A DNA stretch of 64,000 nt from an uncultured Candidatus Peregrinibacteria bacterium. Its GTDB lineage: Bacteria; Patescibacteriota; Gracilibacteria; Peribacterales; Peribacteraceae. This document shows positions 18,603 through 26,379 of this stretch, in pieces. The stretch lies in NCBI GenBank assembly GCA_903854335.1, contig CAINVY010000007.1, forward strand, positions 1 through 64,000. The letters are read 5' to 3'. Made by a program: the position numbers and the translations under genes. A model generated the notes under the pieces. That model ran no database searches, was not told where the DNA came from, and saw nothing but the letters and a program-made list of their open reading frames with translations. The stretch's first letter is position 1. Every line of letters starts with the position of its first letter.

Positions 18603-19808
18603 ATGATTTCCTCTTCTCTCTCCCGTGGGCTTCTCACGATCATCATCGGCAGTCTCTGTATTACTTCCGTCTGCGCGAGCGGAGTACGGCACACGCAATC
18701 CGGGTGGACCGCGCATCCCCCGCTCCATGTCCTGCGCGCCTCGGACGCCGCACCCGTCGGATATGCCCCCGCACAAATTCGTCATGCGTACGGTTTCGAT
18801 GCCGTGGCGGCTGCGGGGTCCGGGCAGATCATTGCCATCGTGGATGCCTACGATGCGCCGAAGGTCGCATCCGATCTGCAAACCTTCACCGCGACGTTCA
18901 GACTCCATCCGCTCTTCGGCCTCCCCGGCACATCTTCCTGTTCGGTGATTACGGGCCCGCATCCCTGCTTCCAGGAAGTTTTTGCACAGGGGAAGAAGCC
19001 CGCGGCAGATGACGGTTGGGCGCTCGAAACGGCGCTGGATACGCAGTGGGCGCACGCGACGGCCCCCGCAGCAGATATCCTTCTCGTTGAAACGCAGAGC
19101 GCATCACTCACGTCTCTCATGGGCGGCGTCGAAGCGGCGGTGGCGAACAAAGCGCGTGTCGTTTCCATGAGTTGGGGCGGCGATGAATTCGCGGCGGAAG
19201 CAAATTACGACAGTCACTTCCACAAGCCCGGCATCAGCTTCCTCGCGTCGTCAGGCGATAACGGCAACGGCGTGAGCTATCCCGCGAGTTCGCCCTACGT
19301 GCTATCGGTTGGCGGGACGACGCTCACATTGGATGCAGCGGGCGCTCTCATAAAGACCGAGAAGGGATGGCAGGGATCGGGCGGAGGCATCAGCGCGTAT
19401 GAGAAGCAGCCCTCGTACCAGAGCTTTCTTTCCCTCTCCACGGGCGGCATGCGCGCGACGCCGGATATCTCCGCCGATGCCGACCCGCAGACGGGCGTGG
19501 CCGTCTACCATGCCGGCTCGGGCGGCGGATGGTACACCGTTGGCGGGACGAGCGCGTCGGCTCCGCAGTGGGCGGGGATCGTGGCCGTTGCCGATTCCCT
19601 GCGGTCTCTTTCGCTTGCGACGAGCGCTAAAGATCAGTCTTTCCTCTACAGCGCAGCGATCAAGCCAGGGAATTTTCGCGACATTAAAAGCGGCAAGAAC
19701 GGCACCTGCGGAGTTTATTGTCGGGCGGCCGCGGGGTTTGATCTTGTGACGGGGCTCGGGAGTCCTCTGCTCCCCTCCTTAATTCCCGCGCTCGCAGCGA
19801 AGAAGTAA
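18603..19808 (+). CDS. Secreted sedolisin-type serine protease (peptidase S53)
   Basis: A 401-residue protein with signal peptide (GLLTIIIGSLCITSVCASG). The S53 catalytic set is visible: Glu and Asp in ALETALDTQWAHA, oxyanion Asp near SSGDNGNG, and the nucleophile in GGTSASAPQWAG. The C-terminal FRDIKSGKNG..GFDLVTGLGSP matches the calcium-binding end of sedolisins. There is no long N-terminal propeptide, unlike fungal or Pseudomonas members. Sedolisins are usually acid-active endopeptidases. Its place among other exported proteins suggests nutrient scavenging or envelope turnover. Confidence 0.92.
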   Translation: MISSSLSRGLLTIIIGSLCITSVCASGVRHTQSGWTAHPPLHVLRASDAAPVGYAPAQIRHAYGFDAVAAAGSGQIIAIVDAYDAPKVASDLQTFTATFRLHPLFGLPGTSSCSVITGPHPCFQEVFAQGKKPAADDGWALETALDTQWAHATAPAADILLVETQSASLTSLMGGVEAAVANKARVVSMSWGGDEFAAEANYDSHFHKPGISFLASSGDNGNGVSYPASSPYVLSVGGTTLTLDAAGALIKTEKGWQGSGGGISAYEKQPSYQSFLSLSTGGMRATPDISADADPQTGVAVYHAGSGGGWYTVGGTSASAPQWAGIVAVADSLRSLSLATSAKDQSFLYSAAIKPGNFRDIKSGKNGTCGVYCRAAAGFDLVTGLGSPLLPSLIPALAAKK

Positions 19809-19830
19809 GAACACTTTGTAGTCTTCGGCT

Positions 19831-19836
19831 TACACT
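19831..19836 (+). promoter_or_regulatory. -10 element TACACT
   Basis: TACACT, 17 bases before the ATG at 19854. The same hexamer precedes several other genes here (about 8492, 7118-7135 on the minus strand, and 52844). Confidence 0.4.
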
Positions 19837-19853
19837 TCCTCTATCATGGGCGC

Positions 19854-20369
19854 ATGAAACGACTCTGGATTTTTTCCCTCGCGCTTCTCGTCGTTGCTTG
19901 TGCGAAGAGCGGCCCGGTCTATCAGGATCCCGACACGAAAAGTTTTTCGGTGCAGCCGCCGCAGGGGTGGATCGCACATCGCTCAAAGGACTTTACGTAT
20001 CCGGATGTCGTGATGCACGGCGTGTCGTTTGTGGCTCCGTCTACGGTTGGGAGCGGGACAGTTCTCTTGGAGGCATCGATCGATGTCGCGACCGGCGCTA
20101 TGACGGCATGCCCGCAGACGGGATCGCAGGCTACGCTGGGAGGAGCGCAGGCGAGGAAATGGGATTGGAGTGATGCGGGGGCGGGCAATCTCTACCAGGG
20201 AACGACGGTGGCGGCCGTCCACGCGGGGACGTGCTACCGCGTGACGCTCTTCAATCACAATTGCAACATCGGGCCCGATTGTTCCAAGGGATACACGGCG
20301 CCCTTCGATCGAACGACGCTGCTTCCGATCTTCAATCAGGCGCTCTCGACATTCCGTTTTTCAAACTGA
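19854..20369 (+). CDS. Hypothetical lipoprotein, 171 aa
   Basis: Lipoprotein signal peptide with lipobox VVAC followed by AKSGP. The rest is beta-rich (FSVQPPQGWIAHRS, VVMHGVSFVAPS) and resembles small PsbP/DUF-type lipoproteins with a PPxGW start, but I cannot assign a family. Three cysteines near 123-143 (TCYRV, NCNIGPDC) could form a disulfide. It belongs to the exported-protein cluster with the nuclease and the sedolisin. Confidence 0.75.
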   Translation: MKRLWIFSLALLVVACAKSGPVYQDPDTKSFSVQPPQGWIAHRSKDFTYPDVVMHGVSFVAPSTVGSGTVLLEASIDVATGAMTACPQTGSQATLGGAQARKWDWSDAGAGNLYQGTTVAAVHAGTCYRVTLFNHNCNIGPDCSKGYTAPFDRTTLLPIFNQALSTFRFSN

Positions 20370-20457
20370 GCTAGTTACACTTGCTTCAGGTTGCGCTCCC
20401 GGGTTCGTATTTTACGGGGCAGCTCATTTGGATATTGGTAAAGGGAGGGGAAGGTTT

Positions 20458-20485
20458 GGAAGGTGGAACCGCAGGTTCCCCTTCC
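20458..20485. other. Intergenic hairpin with GCA loop
   Basis: GGAAGGTGGAACC, loop GCA, GGTTCCCCTTCC: a 12-bp stem with one bulge, 90 bp past the lipoprotein stop. No U-run follows. One of several long-stem, 3-nt-loop hairpins in the window. Confidence 0.5.
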
Positions 20486-20501
20486 ATTCAAATAATCTGC
20501 T

Positions 20502-20550
20502 GTTTTCGCTTCTGCGAAAACACACCAGTATTCGCTTCGCGAATACTGGT
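20502..20550 (-). terminator. Two tandem hairpins abutting the tRNA-Leu 3' end
   Basis: Reading from the tRNA (minus strand): ACCAGTATTCG/CGAATACTGGT (20524-20550, 11 bp, 5-nt loop), whose first arm begins with the tRNA discriminator base and CCA, then GTTTTCGC/GCGAAAAC (20502-20521, 8 bp, 4-nt loop). Likely termination or 3'-processing structures, although no U-tract follows. Confidence 0.55.
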
Positions 20551-20632
20551 GCCCAGGAGAGGACTTGAACCTCTAAGGGATTGCTCCCACCAGCTCCTAA
20601 GGCTGGCGCGTCTGCCATTTCGCCACCTGGGC
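20547..20632 (-). tRNA. tRNA-Leu (anticodon UAG)
   Basis: Minus-strand cloverleaf: acceptor GCCCAGG/CCTGGGC, D arm TGGCGAAATGGCAGA, anticodon stem CCAGC/GCTGG around loop CTTAGGA giving anticodon TAG, long variable arm as in type II tRNAs, T arm GGTTCAAGTCC, discriminator A. CCA is encoded (20547-20549). Note the overlapping hairpin at the 3' end. Confidence 0.97.
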
Positions 20633-20728
20633 AAAGATCAACTCCAACTCACATTGTTGAACGAGTGACCCCACGATACCGAAAAATAAATTTTCCGTCA
20701 TTCTTTACCGAAACATGGTTTCTGTGTA

Positions 20729-20775
20729 GCTGGCGCGCCTGCCTGCCGGCAGGTCTGCCGTTTCGCCACCTGGGC
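20729..20775 (-). pseudogene. tRNA-Leu 5' fragment interrupted by a 16-bp palindromic repeat
   Basis: On the minus strand the sequence repeats nucleotides 1-31 of the intact tRNA-Leu 100 bp away (one change, T to C, in the D loop), then diverges before the anticodon. Between tRNA positions 22 and 23 sits CCTGCCGGCAGGCAGG (20738-20753), the same element as at 3015-3034. There is no target duplication. It cannot form a tRNA. Confidence 0.85.
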
Positions 20776-20876
20776 AAGGAACACGTCGGGTAGTGTAGCT
20801 CGTTTTGTCTTCTGCGTCTTTTTTGGGTTTTCATGCAACGCTCATGGTATTCTGCGAGGCGTTCCTCTCTCCCCCC

Positions 20877-21614
20877 ATGGATTCCTCCACCAAGAATTTC
20901 CTCGTTCTACCCTCTTCCATTCTTGTCTGCGGACTTCTTTTCTGCACGATCGTCGGCGGATGGTTTGCATTCGGGATCAAATCCATCGGACACACCATTG
21001 ATGTGACGGGGTCGGCGCAGCAGACGATCGATTCGGATGTCGTGATGTGGCGCATCACTCTCACGCGCTCTGCCGAAAAGAGCGTGGTGCAGGACGGATA
21101 CAATCAATTGAATAGTGATCTCGTGAGTCTTCAGTCCTATCTTCGGCGCAATGGCCTCGAGGGTACGGGAGTGACGATTGGGCCCGTTTCAATCGAGCCC
21201 ATCATGTCTTACAACGACCCGACCGCGCAGGGCCCCACGGCCTACACGTTCCACCAAGACATCACCGTGACGTCGCCGGACATTGCGAAGGTGACGTCCG
21301 TTGCGCAGAATGCGGCTTCTCTCATCGGGAAGGGGGCGCTCATCTCTACCACGTCGCTTGAGTACTATTACAGCAAACTCGCGGCGCTGAAGATTGCCAT
21401 GCTCTCTGCGGCGACCAAGGATGCTCAGTCGCGCGCGCGAAGCATCGCCGAGAGTGCCGGCGCGAGCTTGGGGCCGCTGCGTTCCGCGAATATGGGCGTC
21501 TTCCAAGTGACGGCGCCGAACTCCACGGACATCTCGGACTCCGGTACGTATGACACCTCATCCGTTCGAAAGCAGATTACAGCTATTGTGCGTGCGAGCT
21601 TTGGAGTGAAGTGA
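20877..21614 (+). CDS. SIMPL domain (DUF541) exported protein
   Basis: A 245-residue protein with one N-terminal membrane segment (LPSSILVCGLLFCTIVGGWFAFGI) and a SIMPL domain: IDVTGSAQQTIDSDVVMWRITL, NGLEGTGVTIGPVSIEP, Y.FHQDITVTSPD, AALKIAMLSAATKDAQSRARSIAE. The family occurs in periplasmic or surface proteins, including Omp28 and BP26, and its role is poorly understood. The start at 20877 gives the membrane segment at the N-terminus; in-frame ATGs at 20805 and 20844 are less suitable. The leader is strongly pyrimidine-rich. Confidence 0.85.
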   Translation: MDSSTKNFLVLPSSILVCGLLFCTIVGGWFAFGIKSIGHTIDVTGSAQQTIDSDVVMWRITLTRSAEKSVVQDGYNQLNSDLVSLQSYLRRNGLEGTGVTIGPVSIEPIMSYNDPTAQGPTAYTFHQDITVTSPDIAKVTSVAQNAASLIGKGALISTTSLEYYYSKLAALKIAMLSAATKDAQSRARSIAESAGASLGPLRSANMGVFQVTAPNSTDISDSGTYDTSSVRKQITAIVRASFGVK

Positions 21615-21618
21615 AAGC

Positions 21619-22518
21619 TCAGTGCTGAGGATTCGGATCTTCCGCGATTTTCTGCTTCTCCACGAAGAGTTGCTGGTCGATTTCCTCTGATTTCGCGCGC
21701 CTGCGGCTCTCCGCTTCGCTCTTCTTCTTCATCGCCTCTTTTTCTGCGATATTCTTCCGTTCGTGCGTCTCGACGGAGAGTTTCCCCCGCTCCTCCGAAA
21801 CCTTCTTCTCGATTTCCTGAATGCGATGCGCGGCTTCACTTTCTATCTTGCTTCTCGCCTCCTCAAATCCCGTCTGACCGCGTTGCGGTTCCAATGTCGC
21901 AAGTAAGCTTCGCTTCTGCTCTTCGATTTGGAATTTCTTCTTCACTTCTTCGGCCTGGATGTCCTTGAGACGTTGCGCGTCCTCATGATCGATCTGATCC
22001 TTCTTTCTAAGGAACTCCCGATCGGCATCTTCCTTCTGCCTCACTTCGTCGCGATCCGCCTGGGATTGCGCTTCCTGTGCACGATGCACGGCTTGGCTGA
22101 GGAGATTTTCTTGCAGGAATTTATGCTCCAATTCCTTTTTTGCCATTCGTGCTGAACGAGCTGCTCCCTCGTGGAGCAGCGCGAGGTACTCCGCCTTCTC
22201 TTTCGCGAGTCGTTCCTCTTTCGCCTGTCGTTCCTTTTGCTCTTTCTCTTCACGCTGCATCCTCTCGCGTTCCGCGGCATGCGTGTCTGTTTTTGCTTGT
22301 TCCTTCTTTCTCCAGAGTTGCTCTTCCGCTTTTCTCTGCGCAGTCTCCCGCTCTTCCCTCTCGATCTCTTCTCGACCACGAGCCGCGAACGATGCGCTCG
22401 AGGCTCGTTTTTCCTCGGCGGATTTCGTGCGCTTCGCTTCGTCCTGCTCGATGAGTTTCTGACTCTCGCGTTGGATGCGCAGCAATTCTTCCTTGGGATC
22501 GATGGGTGAGGGAGACAT
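21619..22518 (-). CDS. Hypothetical coiled-coil protein, Glu/Lys/Arg-rich
   Basis: 299 residues, almost entirely charged helix with heptad-like patterning (EEIEREERETAQRKAEEQLWRKKEQ). No signal peptide or membrane segment. It resembles low-complexity, TolA-like coiled coils only in composition. It may be structural or a scaffold; no function can be assigned. It stops 5 bp from the convergent SIMPL gene and starts 60 bp downstream of the aspS stop on the same strand, so read-through from aspS is possible. ATG 22518 is preferred over 22554. Confidence 0.6.
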   Translation of the reverse strand: MSPSPIDPKEELLRIQRESQKLIEQDEAKRTKSAEEKRASSASFAARGREEIEREERETAQRKAEEQLWRKKEQAKTDTHAAERERMQREEKEQKERQAKEERLAKEKAEYLALLHEGAARSARMAKKELEHKFLQENLLSQAVHRAQEAQSQADRDEVRQKEDADREFLRKKDQIDHEDAQRLKDIQAEEVKKKFQIEEQKRSLLATLEPQRGQTGFEEARSKIESEAAHRIQEIEKKVSEERGKLSVETHERKNIAEKEAMKKKSEAESRRRAKSEEIDQQLFVEKQKIAEDPNPQH

Positions 22519-22577
22519 CGGTGAACAGTGAAGCGCGAATCGCGAAAAATGCAAAACCCAAAATCACGTATCTCCCC

Positions 22578-24341
<1,764 letters not shown>

Positions 24342-24347
24342 GGCGGG

Positions 24348-24353
24348 AGTATA
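24348..24353 (-). promoter_or_regulatory. aspS -10 element 6 nt from ATG
   Basis: Minus-strand TATACT, followed by CCCGCC and the start codon. A start site 6-7 nt downstream of the -10 would coincide with the A of ATG. Confidence 0.65.
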
Positions 24354-24405
24354 CGGTCGGCTGCCAGTGAGAGCCAGGGCGCTCCCCCGTGGCCGTTATT
24401 GCTGT

Positions 24406-24852
24406 TTATTTGAACAATCTCCCCAATTCATGTTTGAATTCTTCCACGTCTTTGAACTCTCGATGCACGGACGCGAAGCGGATGTAGGCGACCTCGTCGA
24501 TCTTCTTCAATTCCTTCATGACATCGGTGCCGATCGTCGAGGACGAGACTTCCTTACGGTTGCCGCCCCACTTCTCTTCGAGTCGCGAGAGCAGATGGTC
24601 CACCTGCTCCTGCGTGACGGGGCGTTTCGTGCAGGCAAGCCAGATGCCGCGTTCGATTTTGGTGCGGCTGTACGGTTCCCGCGTGCCATCTCTTTTTACG
24701 ACGATGAGCGACGAGAGCTCCTGACGCTCGAACGTAGTGAAGCGATGCGAGCACTTCGGACACTCGCGGCGTCGTCGCACGGCTCGGCCGTCCTCCGCGA
24801 GTCGGGAGTCGATCACGTTCGTATCGTCTGATTTGCAGCGCGGGCAGAACAC
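24406..24852 (-). CDS. nrdR: Transcriptional repressor NrdR
   Basis: NrdR senses ATP/dATP and represses ribonucleotide reductase genes. The 148-residue protein has the N-terminal zinc ribbon CPRC...CPKC with DSRLAEDGRAVRRRRECPKC..RFTTFE, and an ATP-cone (LIVVKRDGTREPYSRTKIERG). I chose the GTG at 24852: it puts the zinc ribbon at the N-terminus as in the family, whereas in-frame ATGs at 24927 and 24933 would run through the promoter and a NrdR-box-like palindrome. The -10 TATACT is 7 bases before this GTG. No ribonucleotide reductase gene is in the window. Confidence 0.92.
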   Translation of the reverse strand: MFCPRCKSDDTNVIDSRLAEDGRAVRRRRECPKCSHRFTTFERQELSSLIVVKRDGTREPYSRTKIERGIWLACTKRPVTQEQVDHLLSRLEEKWGGNRKEVSSSTIGTDVMKELKKIDEVAYIRFASVHREFKDVEEFKHELGRLFK

Positions 24853-24859
24853 GAGGAGG

Positions 24860-24896
24860 AGTATACATCCTTTGACATAACCACAACATCTTGTGT
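24860..24896 (-). promoter_or_regulatory. nrdR promoter with overlapping NrdR box
   Basis: Minus strand: -10 TATACT (24860-24865). The -35 region falls within ACACAAGATGTTGTGG (24881-24896), which matches 13 of 16 positions of the NrdR-box consensus ACACWATATATWGTGT. A repressor bound here would block its own promoter. Confidence 0.65.
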
Positions 24897-24926
24897 TGTT
24901 TATGATCGGGGGTCTCGTGTTCATTC

Positions 24927-25526
24927 TCATGCATTTCGTACCACCTCTCCCCCCTTCGTGAGGTCCACGATTTTGGATGGAGGCGTGGGAGGCAACCTTC
25001 CGGAATCGATGATGAGATCCGGTTGCAGCGTTTTCTCTGCGAACTGAAGGAGAATATCCTCCGCGCAGTAGGGATTTTGCTGGCCGTGGAGATTCGCAGA
25101 CGTGGTGGAAATCGGTTTGACGAAGGCTGCGGCGAGACGACATGCGAGTGGATGCGAGGAGACGCGGATGCCGAGTGTGGGGGTTGGGGATTGGATACTG
25201 GGGATTGGAAAAAGTTTCTGCGGAGCGCTTGAAAGCAGAGGAAGAATCAGCGTCAGGGGGCCGGGCAAAGAATCGGCTGCGAGCTTCTCCGCCTCCTCAT
25301 TCCACAGCACGTAGTGTTTTGCTTCTTCCACCGACGGGAAAAGCGCGCTCACGGGGTGATCCTCGGATCGTTCCTTGATCGCGAATAATTTTCGGACGGC
25401 AGTTTCATTCGTCATATCACAGGCGAAGCCGTAGCACGTTTCCGTTGCGTGGGCGACGACGCCTCCATCCCGCAAGATGACGATTGCCGCGGCAATCGCT
25501 TCTTCGTTGTCCGGAAGGATGATCAT
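24927..25526 (-). CDS. L-threonylcarbamoyladenylate synthase (Sua5/YrdC/TsaC family)
   Basis: Makes threonylcarbamoyl-AMP for the universal t6A modification of ANN-decoding tRNAs. The 199-residue protein has the YrdC pattern: GGVVAHATETCYGFACD, KERSEDHPVSALF (the K-R-x-P motif altered to K-ER-S-P), LPGPLTLILP, LGIRVSSHPLA and ISTTSANLHG. It lacks the C-terminal Sua5 domain. The ATG at 25526 overlaps the stop of the upstream PH-domain gene (ATGA, 4 bp), so the two are translationally coupled. Confidence 0.93.
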   Translation of the reverse strand: MIILPDNEEAIAAAIVILRDGGVVAHATETCYGFACDMTNETAVRKLFAIKERSEDHPVSALFPSVEEAKHYVLWNEEAEKLAADSLPGPLTLILPLLSSAPQKLFPIPSIQSPTPTLGIRVSSHPLACRLAAAFVKPISTTSANLHGQQNPYCAEDILLQFAEKTLQPDLIIDSGRLPPTPPSKIVDLTKGGEVVRNA

Positions 25527-26113
25527 GTTGTGGGATGGGGGGCGGAACCGGAAGGATGTGCACTTTGATGCTGAATGTACCAATGCCTCGCCTTCTCGCG
25601 CAAATGCATGAGTTCCTCATACTTTTTTCCGACCTGGGGAATGAAGTGCAATCGCAGCAAGCTCTCTTGCGCCTCGACGCGCAGACTGCCGAAACGCAAC
25701 GTATTTTGGATGATGCCGTGCTGCGACTTGACGATGTCCTGAATCACCCACAGATCAATGCTCTGTTGATCATCGGTGATGAAGAGCGTCTTCTTGATGC
25801 GATGGATACGGCGGTCCGTCACTACGACCATATAGAGGCAGTGATTGTAGAAGTGGATCAGGAATTCCAATTGGACGATGGCGAAGATGAGCAGAATCAT
25901 GATGATGACGATGTGTCGGCTGCCGGTTCCTGACGCGAAGGAGAGCTCCACGAGAAAATATCCCATCGTCGCGATGATTGCGGTGATCAGGATCATCCGG
26001 GCGAATGGCATGAAGAGCCGGATCCAATGCTGTCGGAAGTAAAATTGAAACTGTTCCTCGGGATACTTGCCCTGGAATTCCGTCGTGCCGCGGGTGCGAA
26101 CGGGAATTACCAT
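25523..26113 (-). CDS. Membrane protein with bacterial PH-like domain (DUF304-type)
   Basis: 196 residues: soluble N-terminus (GKYPEEQFQFYFRQHW), two adjacent membrane segments (about 38-60 and 69-92), then a cytoplasmic VVVTDRRIHRIKKTLF..DQQSIDLWVIQDI segment typical of YdbS/DUF304 bacterial PH domains. Proteins with this layout are frequent in Patescibacteria; the function is unknown. It is the middle gene of a compact three-gene group ending in the t6A enzyme, with overlaps of 7 bp upstream and 4 bp downstream. Confidence 0.8.
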   Translation of the reverse strand: MVIPVRTRGTTEFQGKYPEEQFQFYFRQHWIRLFMPFARMILITAIIATMGYFLVELSFASGTGSRHIVIIMILLIFAIVQLEFLIHFYNHCLYMVVVTDRRIHRIKKTLFITDDQQSIDLWVIQDIVKSQHGIIQNTLRFGSLRVEAQESLLRLHFIPQVGKKYEELMHLREKARHWYIQHQSAHPSGSAPHPTT

Positions 26114-26328
26114 CGGAAGAGCAGGGCGGAACAGATCAGTGTGAGGAGAAACGCGGTATGCGCAATTGCAAAGAGGCGCAGACGAATCGGGGTGGCAACG
26201 CGGAACGAGGACTCATCCGTTTCCAGAGGGAAGATGAGCCCTTTGCTCTTCGACACAAACAAATGCCAGAGCACCCATTCTATGGCAATGATGAGCAGAG
26301 CGACGAGAATGACGTACACGAGGTCCAT
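26107..26328 (-). CDS. Small membrane protein, 73 aa
   Basis: Two membrane helices (VYVILVALLIIAIEWVLWHLFV and LFAIAHTAFLLTLICSALLF) with a short polar loop. It overlaps the PH-domain gene by 7 bp and has its own good promoter, supporting it as a real gene and first in the operon. Function unknown. Confidence 0.65.
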   Translation of the reverse strand: MDLVYVILVALLIIAIEWVLWHLFVSKSKGLIFPLETDESSFRVATPIRLRLFAIAHTAFLLTLICSALLFRW

Positions 26329-26336
26329 GAACGATC

Positions 26337-26364
26337 ATTCTCTCTCAGGGCTGCGCCATGTCAA
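26337..26364 (-). promoter_or_regulatory. Promoter of the small-membrane-protein/PH/tsaC operon
   Basis: Minus strand: perfect -35 TTGACA (26359-26364), 16 bp, GAGAAT (26337-26342). The -10 ends 8 bases before the ATG, so the leader is at most a few nucleotides. Confidence 0.6.
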
Positions 26365-26379
26365 TTCTTTTCCCCTTCT

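Noticed and set aside
20729-20775. The tRNA-Leu 5' fragment as a functional split-tRNA half
   Set aside because: A complete tRNA-Leu lies next to it, the fragment is interrupted by a dispersed repeat, and no matching 3' half was found.
24853-24933. ATG starts for nrdR at 24927 or 24933
   Set aside because: They would translate through the -10 element and the NrdR-box-like palindrome and place 25-27 unrelated residues before the zinc ribbon.
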